From Pseudomonas silvicola (GTDB lineage Bacteria > Pseudomonadota > Gammaproteobacteria > Pseudomonadales > Pseudomonadaceae): 64,000 nucleotides of DNA. Both the position numbers and the translations under genes were made by a program. Shown piece after piece: positions 34,551-43,503 of the stretch (position 1 is the first letter of the stretch; the number at the start of each line of letters is the position of its first letter). The notes beneath the pieces are model-generated. The model made no database searches and was not told the origin of the DNA. It was given only the letters and a program-made list of their open reading frames with translations. Location: positions 2,272,001 to 2,336,000 of the forward strand of contig NZ_CP093280.1 in NCBI RefSeq assembly GCF_026651855.1, read 5' to 3'.

Positions 34551-36278
34551 TTATCGGGGCTCACGTGCGGCGACTCCACGGAGTTTCATGCTCAGGTCAA
34601 AGGCGGTCGTGGGGGTTGGGTAGTTGCCGGTGCGTACGTCGATGACCACAGTGCCGGCGCACCCCAGCGCGTATTTGAACGTCGGGACCAACTGCTCTGC
34701 ATCCGTAACGGTCAGGCCTGTGGCCCCCAGCGCCTTTGCGAAGCCCGCCCAGTCGTGAAGGGGTAGTTCATGCAGTTTGCCCAGCGCCGGGTTGACCGCG
34801 TCAGCGCGCAGCTTCGGGTTGCCCAGGGCGGCATTGTTCATCACCACGCACATCAGCGGCAGGCCATGACGGGCCGCCGTCTGGATCTCGATGCCATGCA
34901 TCAGCATGCAGCCGTCTCCAGTCACGACCACACAGGGTTCGCCTGGGCAGGCGAACGCGGCACCAATAGCCGCCGGGATCGCCCAGCCCATCGCCCCCAT
35001 GTACTTGATGGAAGTGAAGAAGCGCCGCGGCCGCAGGCTTTTCCAGTAGTGCCCGACGAAAAATGCATGGGCACCGCTGTCGGAGAACAGCAGCGTGTCG
35101 GCCCCTATTACCTGCTGCAGGTCGTGCACTACGCGTGCGGGATGAATTGGCAGTAGGGTCGTGACGGTATTGCTCATGGCTTCATGGCGTGGATGGCCAC
35201 GAGTCAGTGCTTCGAGCCAGCGTTTACGGTCTGCCAGGCTAGCTAGCAAGGGCCTGCCATCCTCTTTGCTGCACTTGTTGAGGGTGGTCAGGAAGGCAGC
35301 GGTGTCACCGTTGATGCTCAAGTCGACCCGGTAAGCGCTGCATAAAGCGTCAGCATTGATATCGTTTACGATGAGGGCGTGCGCCGGCTGCAACCCTGGA
35401 GCCCAGCCCAGACTGCTCAACATGTTGAGGCGTGAGCCGAGTACCACCAGTGTATCGAGCACGTTTCCCGTGAGCGCCTGGATGGCTGGGCCATTGCCGA
35501 ACCAGCCGAGCACGCCAAGGCTTAACGGGTGGTTTTCGGGAAACACGCCTTTGGCCCCCAAGGTCGTGGCCACCGGAATGTGGAACCGTTCGGCGAACCG
35601 GAGCAGCTCTTCGCTGGCGCCGGACTGGACGCATCCGGAGCCTGCCAGGATGGCGATGCGAGGGCGGGGGCCTACGGTCCGCCAAAAGCGCTGGCATCCC
35701 GTCTCGTCCAATGGCCGGGGATGGAAGTCGCTTGCATTGAGCGGTGTCCAGGTCTCGTGAACCAAGGCCTTCTGCAGGTCCATGGGGATAGTGAGTTGTA
35801 CCGGTCCTCGAGAGGCTGGGGCGAGCATTCGCTGCAGCAACGTGCGCAGGTAGCGGAGTGTTTGTTCGGGGGCCTCCAGGGTCAAGCTTGCCGCGGTGAC
35901 GGGCGCGACCACCGTTGAGGCGCAAGTGTCGATACAGGCTAAATCCTGCAAGGCCCCAAGGTGCCTGTTCTGACGGTGGGTGTCCCCGGTCACTACCAGT
36001 AGAGGCGAGCGATCTGCAAGCGCCGTGGCCAGCGCCGTGATGGTATTGGTAATACCGGGGCCACCGATGCAAAGGCAGGCGCCAAAGCGACCGCCCGCAC
36101 GGCTGTAACCATCAGCCATGTACGCGGCACCCGATTCGTGGGCGGCGACAATTGGAATAATGTTGCCCCCGGAAGTTGCACTTTCAAGCAGCGCATCGAT
36201 GGGCTGTCCCGGTACGCAGAATAGATGGCTTACTGCCTCCTTGCTCAATACGTTGAATAGCGCGTCGGCGACATTCAT
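34551..36278 (-). CDS. ThDP-dependent enzyme, acetolactate synthase/benzoylformate decarboxylase type
   Basis: A 575-residue thiamine diphosphate enzyme. The catalytic glutamate is in IVAAHESGAAYMADGYSR near residue 47. The pyrimidine-binding domain is followed by a central domain and by the ThDP/Mg motif GDGCMLMHGIEIQ..VVMNN near 450-480. Family length is normal. Which 2-oxo acid it uses cannot be read; it could be a decarboxylase, a carboligase or a catabolic ThDP enzyme. It starts six bases after the carboxymuconolactone-decarboxylase-like gene, so they form an operon. There is no small regulatory subunit gene nearby, which argues against a biosynthetic acetolactate synthase. Confidence 0.85.
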   Translation of the reverse strand: MNVADALFNVLSKEAVSHLFCVPGQPIDALLESATSGGNIIPIVAAHESGAAYMADGYSRAGGRFGACLCIGGPGITNTITALATALADRSPLLVVTGDTHRQNRHLGALQDLACIDTCASTVVAPVTAASLTLEAPEQTLRYLRTLLQRMLAPASRGPVQLTIPMDLQKALVHETWTPLNASDFHPRPLDETGCQRFWRTVGPRPRIAILAGSGCVQSGASEELLRFAERFHIPVATTLGAKGVFPENHPLSLGVLGWFGNGPAIQALTGNVLDTLVVLGSRLNMLSSLGWAPGLQPAHALIVNDINADALCSAYRVDLSINGDTAAFLTTLNKCSKEDGRPLLASLADRKRWLEALTRGHPRHEAMSNTVTTLLPIHPARVVHDLQQVIGADTLLFSDSGAHAFFVGHYWKSLRPRRFFTSIKYMGAMGWAIPAAIGAAFACPGEPCVVVTGDGCMLMHGIEIQTAARHGLPLMCVVMNNAALGNPKLRADAVNPALGKLHELPLHDWAGFAKALGATGLTVTDAEQLVPTFKYALGCAGTVVIDVRTGNYPTPTTAFDLSMKLRGVAAREPR

Positions 36279-36284
36279 GGGCGG

Positions 36285-36656
36285 TTACCCGTGGTGACGG
36301 ATGATTTCCATGGCGTTGTAAGTTCGCGGTACGCCAATGTAGATACTGAGCAGGATGATACACTCGGTAATGTCGGTGATAGTCAGCCCGCGAAGGGGAG
36401 CGGTATGCAAGTGCTGGCGTATCTCGCGCTCGCTGTCACCCTGGGTTACCAGCGCCGCGATTGCCACCAACTCCTTCTCCCGGGCGCTTAGGCAGGGGCG
36501 TTGCCAGAGGCTACCCAGGCCGAACTCCTGAATGATATCGAAATAGTCAGGGCAAAATGATTGAAGTCGTTTCAAGGCGGCGACATCATCGGGGTGATAG
36601 GCCTTGTTGAGTTCTTGTTCGCCAATTGACGGCGGCGCAGCGGGTTTGTCGGTCAT
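36285..36656 (-). CDS. Carboxymuconolactone decarboxylase family protein
   Basis: A 123-residue protein of the CMD/AhpD fold. LSAREKELVAIAALVTQGDSEREIRQHLHTA is the family core, with Glu and His in place of the CxxC of AhpD, so it resembles the decarboxylase branch rather than the peroxidase branch. The start at 36656 (MTDKPA) is preferred; a GTG six codons earlier is possible. It is the first gene of the pair with the ThDP enzyme, which suggests catabolism of a carboxylated compound. Confidence 0.8.
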   Translation of the reverse strand: MTDKPAAPPSIGEQELNKAYHPDDVAALKRLQSFCPDYFDIIQEFGLGSLWQRPCLSAREKELVAIAALVTQGDSEREIRQHLHTAPLRGLTITDITECIILLSIYIGVPRTYNAMEIIRHHG

Positions 36657-36689
36657 GCGAGTGGCCCCGGGCACATGGATGAAATAATA

Positions 36690-36758
36690 ATTTCATGAAT
36701 CCGTTGTTGTGGGATTTCTGTCGTGAAATGTTCGCGAATCAACTATGATGTTAGTTGA
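36690..36758 (-). promoter_or_regulatory. Two inverted repeats upstream of the CMD/ThDP operon
   Basis: TCAACTA (36739-36745) and TAGTTGA (36752-36758) are perfect seven-base arms around six bases. ATTTCATGA (36690-36698) and TCGTGAAAT (36721-36729) match at eight of nine bases. They lie 35-100 bases upstream of the operon start and are plausible regulator sites. No regulator gene is adjacent. Confidence 0.45.
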
Positions 36759-37299
36759 AGTTGCAAGAAGCTTTATGTTGTTTCGCGCTTGCGGTTATGC
36801 AGGGGCTATAGAAGTGCGGTTGTTATTTTATTTATCAGGATTGGTTTGTTGAATAACGTTTTCCAGCGTTTCGCTCTGTCCTGCGGGGGAATCTGCCAGC
36901 CGTGCGATTTTCTGTTTTGGTGAACCTGGTCCTTGGCTTGTGTAGTGGTCTCTGAGCTGGGCCCAGCGGTGCCTGCTTCGAGAGCAAGCTCTGCTCCAAC
37001 ATGGGAGCATGGCTTGCCAGCGAAAGAGCGACGCGCAGTCGGTGTCGTACTTCGTCTTCCGCCAGCCGCCGGTTTTTCGCCTACCTTTTCTCCATGGCGG
37101 TAATCGAACGGTTATGCGCATTGGTGGCAAAATAATGGCATTTGCAGTGTGACCTGTGCGGGTTACCGTAGGTCCCACACCCGGGTGAAAAGGCGCGGTA
37201 TTCATGGGGCGACACCTCTAGAAAATCCGCCCCATGCCGATAGCCCACGTATTGGAAAGCCCCCACAGGCTTATATTCATTCCCCCAACGGGATCGCGC
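36759..37299. other. Gene-free stretch at right edge of accessory region
   Basis: About 540 bases without a credible gene. The first 100 are AT-rich; 36978-37020 holds a REP-like hairpin; the last 200 should hold the promoter of the response regulator. A 125-codon minus-strand frame here is Arg/Trp/Ser rich without a domain and crosses the repeat, so it is not called. Confidence 0.4.
36978..37020. repeat. REP-like hairpin with GAGCAAGCTCTGCTCC
   Basis: GAGCAAGCTCTGCTCC is followed eight bases later by GGAGCATGGCTTGC, forming a hairpin. The first part is identical to the segment at 12743-12758, so these are two copies of one dispersed repeat. Confidence 0.6.
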
Positions 37300-38904
37300 A
37301 TGCTGGCGTACAACCAAAAATCGTTTCTCATCGTCGACGACTTCTCCGATTTCCGCAGCTCGGTGCGCTCCATGCTGCGCGAGTTGGGCGTGAAGGATGT
37401 GGACACGGCCGACACCGGTGAACAGGCCCTGAAGGCTTGCGCGCAGAAGCGCTACGATTTCGTGCTGCACGACTTCAACCTGGGCGACGGCAAGAAGAAT
37501 GGCCAGCAGGTGCTTGAAGACCTGATGCTGGACAAGTTGCTCAGCCACGAAAGCGTGTTCATCATGGTCACCGCCGAGAACAGCCAGGCCATGGTGATGA
37601 GCGCCCTGGAATGGGAGCCCGATGCCTATCTGACCAAGCCGTTCAACCGCGCGGGCCTGGCCCAGCGCCTGGAAAAGCTGGTGCAGCGCAAGACCCTGCT
37701 CAAGCCGATTCTGCAGGCGCTGGACAAGGGCCTGCCGATGGAAGTGCTGGCCGCGTGCACGCGCCTGACCCAGGAAGACGCCCGTTACGCGCCGCTGTGC
37801 CATCGCTACAAGGCAGAGGCGTTGCGTGACCTCAACCAGCACGAGCCGCTGGAGGCGTTTCTCAAGACCATTCTGGCCGACCGCCCCACGCCGTGGGCCT
37901 TCGGTGCCTTGGGCAACCTGCTGTTCAAGCGCAAGAACCTGGCCGAAGCCCAGGACGTGTACGAGCGCGCGCTGAAGACGTTCCCGATGCTGCCCGCACT
38001 GTACGACGGCCTGGCCGACGTGCTGGTGGCCCGCAACGACGGCAAGCGCGCCCAGCAGGTGCTGGAAGACGCGGTGAAGCTGTCGCCCCTGGCCGTGCGC
38101 CGGCAGAGCCTGCTGGGCAAGCTGGCCATGGAAAACCAGGATTTCGATAGCGCGTCCCGGGCGTTCCGCCAAGCGGTGAACCAGGGTCAGTATTCCCGTT
38201 TCAAGAACCCCGAGACCAACCTGGGTTTTGCCCAGGCGCTGATCAGCAAGGGGGGCGACGCGGGCCTGGATGCGCGCAGTCGCGTGGAGCTGAACCAGAC
38301 CCTCACCGACGTCGCCAAGGACAACAATGACGACCAGGGCATCCAGGTGCGCACCCGGCTGATCAAGGCCACCAGCCTGCAGCGCTCCAACCCTGAAGAG
38401 GCCGCCAAGCTGGCCGAAGAGGCCGTCAGCCGTCTGCAGAGCATGGACCAGTTCCTCAGCGCCGAGGCCGCCCTGTCGGTGGCCGCGCAGTTACAGAACC
38501 TGGGTCAGGACGAAGCGGGCGTCGGCGTGCTCAAGAGCTGTGCGGAAATCTATGGCGACGACCCGCAGGTGATGCAGAACATCGCCAAGCAGACCGACGA
38601 CCCGGCTATCCTCGGTTCCAACAAGATTGCCATCGACTACAACCAGCAGGGCGTGCGTGCCTATCGCGAAGGGCGTTTCGTCGAGGCTCAGGCGCTGTTT
38701 CGTCAAGCCCTGGCGCTGCAACCGAAGAACATCAGTATCGCCCTCAACCTGGCCCAGGGCCTGCTGCACGCCAAGGGCGTGCCGATCACCGGCGCGGGCC
38801 TGGAAGAGTGCAGGGCGTGCCTGCGTACCGTGGGCCACATGCCCGAAAGCGATGCTCGCTTCGAGCGTTACCAGAAACTGCGGAACAGGGCGTTTGGCGC
38901 ATGA
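37300..38904 (+). CDS. Response regulator with C-terminal TPR domain
   Basis: A 534-residue protein. A receiver domain fills residues 1-130 with acidic pocket VDD (13-14), phosphoacceptor Asp58 in VLHDFNLG, and the switch Thr and Lys in MVTAEN and YLTKPF. About 400 residues of TPR-like helices follow (LGNLLFKRKNLAEAQDVYERAL, YNQQGVRAYREGRFVEAQALFRQAL). There is no DNA-binding domain, so output is through protein contacts. The ATG at 37300 is chosen; a longer frame would add 22 unlikely residues. Its stop overlaps the kinase start (ATGA), so the pair is coupled. Confidence 0.9.
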   Translation: MLAYNQKSFLIVDDFSDFRSSVRSMLRELGVKDVDTADTGEQALKACAQKRYDFVLHDFNLGDGKKNGQQVLEDLMLDKLLSHESVFIMVTAENSQAMVMSALEWEPDAYLTKPFNRAGLAQRLEKLVQRKTLLKPILQALDKGLPMEVLAACTRLTQEDARYAPLCHRYKAEALRDLNQHEPLEAFLKTILADRPTPWAFGALGNLLFKRKNLAEAQDVYERALKTFPMLPALYDGLADVLVARNDGKRAQQVLEDAVKLSPLAVRRQSLLGKLAMENQDFDSASRAFRQAVNQGQYSRFKNPETNLGFAQALISKGGDAGLDARSRVELNQTLTDVAKDNNDDQGIQVRTRLIKATSLQRSNPEEAAKLAEEAVSRLQSMDQFLSAEAALSVAAQLQNLGQDEAGVGVLKSCAEIYGDDPQVMQNIAKQTDDPAILGSNKIAIDYNQQGVRAYREGRFVEAQALFRQALALQPKNISIALNLAQGLLHAKGVPITGAGLEECRACLRTVGHMPESDARFERYQKLRNRAFGA

Positions 38905-39593
38905 GTGAAAACAACACTGGGCTGGACTTTTCCATGGTCATCGCCTCCATCGTGCATGACATGAAAAACTCGTTGTCGTCGGTCATGACCGCCCATGGCA
39001 AGTGGTCACAGGGCCTGCCCGAAGAGCAGCGCAGTACGGCGGAGCGCGGGGTCATCGACTACGAGTTCGCCAACCTCAACGGCATGATGGTGCAACTGCT
39101 GGGGCTGTATAAGCTGGGCGTCAACCAGTTACCCCTGAGGCCTGAATACCATGAGATGGACGATTTCATCGAGGCGCAGTTGGCCTGGCACCAGGAAGTA
39201 CTGGACAGCCGGGGTATCAGCGCCAGCCATGACGTGGACGTGTTGTGCCCGCTGGGGTTCTTCGACCGCGAACTGGTGGGCTCGGTGGTGGCCAACGTGA
39301 TCATCAACGCCATCCGCTTTGCCCGTGGTGCCATTCATATCAGTGCGTGGGAAGAAGACGGGCAACTGGTGCTGGGCATCAATGACGATGGCCCCGGCTA
39401 CCCGTCGGCGCTGATCGAGTCGCAGTCGGCCTATGTGCAGGGCATCAACCCGGTCAGCGGCAGCACGGGCCTGGGCCTGTATTTCGCGGCGCGCATCGCC
39501 GAGCGCCATCAACGCAACGGTGTCGTCGGCCGGGTGGAACTGGCCAACGGTGGCAGCCTGGGCGGCGGTTATTTCAAGCTCTACCTGCCCTGA
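38901..39593 (+). CDS. Minimal histidine kinase without sensor domain
   Basis: A 230-residue soluble kinase. The H-box lies at the very N-terminus (His19 in IVHDMKNSLSSVM), followed by a short dimerisation helix and an HATPase domain with N-box NVIINAIRFA, G1 NDDGPGYP and G2 GSTGLGLYFA. There is no membrane helix or sensor domain, so it probably receives its signal through the partner TPR response regulator or another protein. It overlaps the regulator gene by four bases. Confidence 0.9.
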   Translation: MSENNTGLDFSMVIASIVHDMKNSLSSVMTAHGKWSQGLPEEQRSTAERGVIDYEFANLNGMMVQLLGLYKLGVNQLPLRPEYHEMDDFIEAQLAWHQEVLDSRGISASHDVDVLCPLGFFDRELVGSVVANVIINAIRFARGAIHISAWEEDGQLVLGINDDGPGYPSALIESQSAYVQGINPVSGSTGLGLYFAARIAERHQRNGVVGRVELANGGSLGGGYFKLYLP

Positions 39594-41150
39594 TCAGGGC
39601 CGCTCGTAGAGCCGCGCTTCGGTGTCACCGACCACGGTCTGGTCCACCTTGCGCCACTGGGCCGGGATCGAGGCGAAGTCGTCGGTGTCGCCTGTGCCGC
39701 TGATCAACCATACCCGCTGGTGGTCCTGGGGCAGATCCTTCAAGGTATCCACGTAAATGCGCTCGGCGCCCTCATCCACCAGGTTGCCGAAGCCGTAGTC
39801 GGTCGGTCGGCCGGTGCTGCCGTCCGGCTTGGGCGGGGTGTACAGCAGCGGTTCGGCGCCAGTGGTGTTGTAGTACAAATAGCCGAAATACCAGAACAGA
39901 TCGCTGACTACGATGCGATCGCCCGGCTGGTAGCGCTGGTTGACGAAGTTCACCATCTTGTCGAACTGGTCATCGTCCACGTCATAGTTGCGCTGCAGGC
40001 CCACTGCCTGCACGGCGACGAACGCAAGTACCGCCGCCACCGCCAGTGGTTGGGAACGACGGGCCAAGCGGTCGGCGGCAATGCCCAGTACCAGCGGCAG
40101 CCCCAGGGCCGAGAACATCATGTAGCGGTCTACCAGCAACGGTGTCTTGAACGAAATCAGAAAGATCACCAGCAGCGGCAGCACGCTGTAGATCACCAGC
40201 AGTGATGGCAGGCGCAGGGGATGCCGGTCGCTGTAAAGCACCCACCCCACGATAGCCCCAAGTACCAGGGGCAGGCCGACGAACAGCAGCACCGGTAGGT
40301 CGAAGCCATCGCTGAGAATCAGGTATTGCCAGACCATCGACGGCAGCGAGCCGACCGTCACGTCACTGATCCAGCCCACGTCATTGCCGGCAGCCAGTTC
40401 CGGCAGGTGTTGCACCAGGTCCACCAGGCTGGGCACCCACGGCAGGTACAGCGCCACGATGGCGACGTTGGCCAGCCACCAGGCAGGGCGTTGCACCAGT
40501 CGGTTACCGCCACCACGCAACAGCGCCAGGTACGCCCAATGAGCCAGCACGCACAGGCTGGTGAAGTAATGGGTGTAGAAACTGGCGCTCATCAGCAGCA
40601 CGTACGCCACCAGAAAACCGTTGCGGCGCGGGTGTTTCACCCAGTACACCAGCGCCAGGGTGGCGGCCATCAGCCACATGCCCATCAGCGGGTACATGCG
40701 GATTTCCTGGCTGTAGTGCACGGCGATCGGCAACAGTGCCAGCATCAGCCCGCCCAGCACCGCTGCGCGCCGCCCGGCTGCCAGCTGCGCCAGCCACACG
40801 CCCAGGCCCACACTGACGATGCCGGGCAGGGCGCTGATCACCCGAATGGAAAACAGCCCGTTGCCGAACAGTGCCATCCAGCCGTGCAGCACCAGGTAAT
40901 ACAGCGGGGGGTGTACATCATGGCCGGCGTGGGCCCAGATCTGTGCGGGGGAGTAGGCGCTGATCACCAGGCTGGAGCCTTCGTCGCACCAGATGGCGGA
41001 GGCCGTCAGCTGGTACAGGCGCGCCATGATGGCCAGCAGCATGATAGGCCAGAACCACAGGCCTGCCGGTGCCTGGCCCAGCAGCCGCAGCCAGGCCTGG
41101 CGCGGCAGGCGCTGCAGTTCGATCAGGGGCGGCTCTTTCTGGGCGTTCAT
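39594..41150 (-). CDS. Glycosyltransferase family 39 membrane protein
   Basis: A 518-residue inner-membrane protein with about 11 helices and a C-terminal periplasmic domain, of the ArnT/PMT-like GT39 (PF13231) group that uses polyprenyl-linked sugars. The first periplasmic loop carries the acidic motif WCDEGSSLV, followed by HDVHPPLYYLVLHGW, both typical catalytic or substrate-binding loops. The ATG at 41150 has GGAGGAAAG immediately upstream, which settles the start. The acceptor is unknown. It converges on the kinase gene without a gap. Confidence 0.85.
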   Translation of the reverse strand: MNAQKEPPLIELQRLPRQAWLRLLGQAPAGLWFWPIMLLAIMARLYQLTASAIWCDEGSSLVISAYSPAQIWAHAGHDVHPPLYYLVLHGWMALFGNGLFSIRVISALPGIVSVGLGVWLAQLAAGRRAAVLGGLMLALLPIAVHYSQEIRMYPLMGMWLMAATLALVYWVKHPRRNGFLVAYVLLMSASFYTHYFTSLCVLAHWAYLALLRGGGNRLVQRPAWWLANVAIVALYLPWVPSLVDLVQHLPELAAGNDVGWISDVTVGSLPSMVWQYLILSDGFDLPVLLFVGLPLVLGAIVGWVLYSDRHPLRLPSLLVIYSVLPLLVIFLISFKTPLLVDRYMMFSALGLPLVLGIAADRLARRSQPLAVAAVLAFVAVQAVGLQRNYDVDDDQFDKMVNFVNQRYQPGDRIVVSDLFWYFGYLYYNTTGAEPLLYTPPKPDGSTGRPTDYGFGNLVDEGAERIYVDTLKDLPQDHQRVWLISGTGDTDDFASIPAQWRKVDQTVVGDTEARLYERP

Positions 41151-41314
41151 CTTTCCTCCGTCCGGGAGACTACAAAGATAGCGCCGGCTTTGTTCTTCTG
41201 ATGGTCGATATCCTAGCAGCCGGCGCGGGTTGTGTAAGTGTCCGGAAGAGGCCGAACGGGCAGTCATCAGCGCGGGGCGTGCCTTATCGGGCAAAACGTG
41301 CTTGGATACGCTTC

Positions 41315-41592
41315 ATGAACATGGAAAAGATTATTGAAAGGCTCCAACAGCGTTTGCCAGCGTTGCAGGCTATCTAAACGCTCGGAGTGCACTGGCGCTG
41401 ATTGCACAAGCCGGTTGGGTAGATGAAACGCTTTCCTCCAACCTCAAGAACATGGTTGGTTTCCGCAACATCGCCGTGCATGAGTACCAGACCCTCCAGT
41501 TGCCCATCCTTGTATCGATCATCACCAAGCACATGGACGATTTCCTGATTTTCACCTGTGAGGTACTTCAGAAGGATGCCTCCCGCTCCTGA
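41315..41592 (+). pseudogene. mntA-hepT toxin-antitoxin remnant (internal deletion)
   Basis: A 20-codon frame from 41315 (MNMEKIIERLQQRLPALQAI) looks like the N-terminus of an MntA-type nucleotidyltransferase antitoxin and stops just before its GSRARG catalytic region. From about 41377, in another frame and without a start codon, 71 codons match the C-terminal half of a HepT/HEPN toxin, including LSSNLKNMVGFRNIAVHEY, which holds the R-X4-H-X-Y RNase motif. The simplest reading is one deletion that removed most of mntA and the first half of hepT. Neither product should work. Confidence 0.75.
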
Positions 41593-41599
41593 ACGGCAG

Positions 41600-41622
41600 G
41601 GCAGGCCGCCTGTTGGCCTGCC
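41600..41622. terminator. Hairpin downstream of the hepT remnant
   Basis: GGCAGGCC and GGCCTGCC are perfect arms around seven bases. No T-run follows (CGCCGGGTC), so termination is uncertain; it lies just past the toxin remnant and upstream of the alcohol dehydrogenase promoter. Confidence 0.4.
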
Positions 41623-41775
41623 GCCGGGTCTACTACCAAAGCAGCCCCTCGATCCCCCCAAAGCACCATTCTGCCCCCACCCCCGCGCGCCTAGCATTGA
41701 TCCAGCAACGAGCTCGCCTGATGAACCGCAACCTCGGCCCGGCCCTGGGCCAACCACAATAAAAGAGGATCAATC

Positions 41776-42924
41776 ATGAGCAGCACTTTCTTCATTCCCT
41801 CCGTGAACATGATGGGTATCGGCAGCCTCGATGAGGCGGTGGTAGCCATTCGCAAGTATGGTTTTCGCAAGGCACTGATCGTCACCGATGCTGGCCTGGC
41901 CAAGGCCGGGGTGGCCGACAAGGTGGCGGGCCTGCTGGCCGAGCAGGACATCAATGCCACCATCTTCGACGGCGCCAAGCCCAACCCTACCGTAAGCAAT
42001 GTCGAGAACGGCCTGGCCGCGCTGAAGCAGTCGGGCAGCGATTTCATCATTTCCCTGGGCGGTGGTTCGCCCCACGACTGCGCCAAGGGCATCGCCCTGT
42101 GCGCCACCAACGGCGGCCACATCAGCGAATACGAAGGTGTCGACCAGTCGGCCAAGCCGCAACTGCCGCTGATTGCCATCAATACCACGGCCGGCACGGC
42201 CAGCGAGATGACCCGGTTCTGCATCATCACCGATGAAACCCGCCACGTGAAAATGGCCATCGTCGACCGCAACGTCACGCCGCTGCTGTCGGTGAACGAC
42301 CCGGCGCTGATGGCCAAGATGCCCAAGGGGCTCACCGCCGCCACCGGCATGGACGCCCTGACCCATGCCGTTGAGGCCTATGTATCCACGGCTGCGACGC
42401 CCATCACCGACGCCTGTGCACTCAAGGCGGTACAGCTGATTTCCGCCAACCTGCGCACGGCCGTCGCCCAGGGCGACGACATGACGGCACGGGAAAACAT
42501 GGCCTATGCGCAGTTCCTGGCAGGCATGGCGTTCAACAACGCATCCCTGGGCTACGTGCATGCCATGGCGCACCAGCTGGGTGGTTTCTATGACCTGCCC
42601 CATGGCGTGTGCAACGCGGTGCTGCTGCCCCATGTGGAAAGCTTCAACGCCAGCGTCTGCCCGGCGCGCCTGAAGGATGTGGCCACTGCAATGGGCGTAG
42701 ACACCCAGGGGCTGGACGATGAAAAGGGCGCCGCCGCCGCGATCGCCGCCATTCGCGCGCTGTCCGCCGACATCGGTATTCCCGGTGGGCTGGCCGAGTT
42801 GGGCGCCAAGGCTGATGACATTCCTACCTTGGCCGCGAATGCGATGAAGGATGCGTGCGGCTTCACCAACCCGCGCACCGCCACCCAGGGCGAGATCGAG
42901 CAGATTTTCCACATCGCAATGTAA
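41776..42924 (+). CDS. Iron-containing alcohol dehydrogenase (YiaY/AdhB-like)
   Basis: A 382-residue group III alcohol dehydrogenase using NAD. The nucleotide motif [15 protein letters not shown] lies near residues 95-109, and the metal ligands are in [12 protein letters not shown] (Asp, His) and [22 protein letters not shown] (His, His). Family length is typical. AAAGAGGAT precedes the ATG. It is transcribed alone behind the hepT remnant; the substrate, probably a primary alcohol such as ethanol, is inferred from close resemblance to YiaY. Confidence 0.92.
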   Translation: MSSTFFIPSVNMMGIGSLDEAVVAIRKYGFRKALIVTDAGLAKAGVADKVAGLLAEQDINATIFDGAKPNPTVSNVENGLAALKQSGSDFIISLGGGSPHDCAKGIALCATNGGHISEYEGVDQSAKPQLPLIAINTTAGTASEMTRFCIITDETRHVKMAIVDRNVTPLLSVNDPALMAKMPKGLTAATGMDALTHAVEAYVSTAATPITDACALKAVQLISANLRTAVAQGDDMTARENMAYAQFLAGMAFNNASLGYVHAMAHQLGGFYDLPHGVCNAVLLPHVESFNASVCPARLKDVATAMGVDTQGLDDEKGAAAAIAAIRALSADIGIPGGLAELGAKADDIPTLAANAMKDACGFTNPRTATQGEIEQIFHIAM

Positions 42925-42950
42925 CGTCGCGTCGTAGGGGCCCAGTAAGA

Positions 42951-42983
42951 AAAAGCCCGCAATGAAGTCATCGCGGGCCTTTC
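42951..42983 (+). terminator. Intrinsic terminator after alcohol dehydrogenase
   Basis: GCCCGC (42955-42960) and GCGGGC (42973-42978) form a stem with A-rich sequence before it and CTTTCG after it, 30 bases past the stop. It may work in both directions with the convergent DUF465 gene. Confidence 0.75.
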
Positions 42984-43015
42984 GTCGAGGGGGGCGGGCT
43001 TGTCCACCCCATCAC

Positions 43016-43279
43016 CTACTGATCAAACCCCGTCCCAGCCCCGCGGGTGCCCGGGTATTCCAGTTGCTGCACGATGCGGTCCTTGGCCAGCAAACGTTTC
43101 TCCTTGAGCTTCTTCACCTCGTCGTCCGGCGCGGCGGCGGATTCGGCCTTGAGCACATCTGCGTCAATGGCGTCGTAGTCGTTCAGCAGCTTGCTGAGCC
43201 TGTCATCGCTTTTCCTGCGGGTGTCGACCTCTTCGCGAGTGAGTTTCAAATCCTCGTACAGATTGTGTTTGACCGGCAT
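43016..43279 (-). CDS. DUF465 (YdcH-like) small coiled-coil protein
   Basis: An 87-residue protein. MPVKHNLYEDLKLTREEVDTRR opens the family, and EVKKLKEKRLLAKDRIVQQL is the terminal helix; the two helices should form an antiparallel coiled coil. The ATG at 43279 has GAGGTG upstream. No function is established for the family. Confidence 0.85.
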   Translation of the reverse strand: MPVKHNLYEDLKLTREEVDTRRKSDDRLSKLLNDYDAIDADVLKAESAAAPDDEVKKLKEKRLLAKDRIVQQLEYPGTRGAGTGFDQ

Positions 43280-43503
43280 TCTCGTCACCTCTGCTGGGTT
43301 TGTGGGCCTAGGTTGAGACTATTGAGAATAGCCTTGATTCCCTTGAGAGGCCTGTTGAAACCTGCCGACTGCCACGATGAAGGGGCACTGGATGAAAATA
43401 TTCCGGTGCTTGCTGACGTTTTTTTCACATTGGATTGACCCGTATTTAACTCCTGTGCCGCTAAGGTAACCCTTCACCCTGGCCCTGCGAGCGCTCGCCA
43501 TTC

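Noticed and set aside
34262-34579. A 105-codon minus-strand frame after the antitoxin
   Set aside because: Arg/Gln/Ala-rich, no domain, no ribosome site, and it overlaps the end of the ThDP enzyme gene.
36828-37205. A 125-codon minus-strand frame before the response regulator
   Set aside because: It crosses a REP-like hairpin and encodes an Arg/Trp/Ser-rich product without a domain.
31041-37230. Search for an attachment-site repeat of the tRNA-Ser 3' end
   Set aside because: No second copy of the tRNA 3' end was seen to the right, so no attachment sites are annotated.
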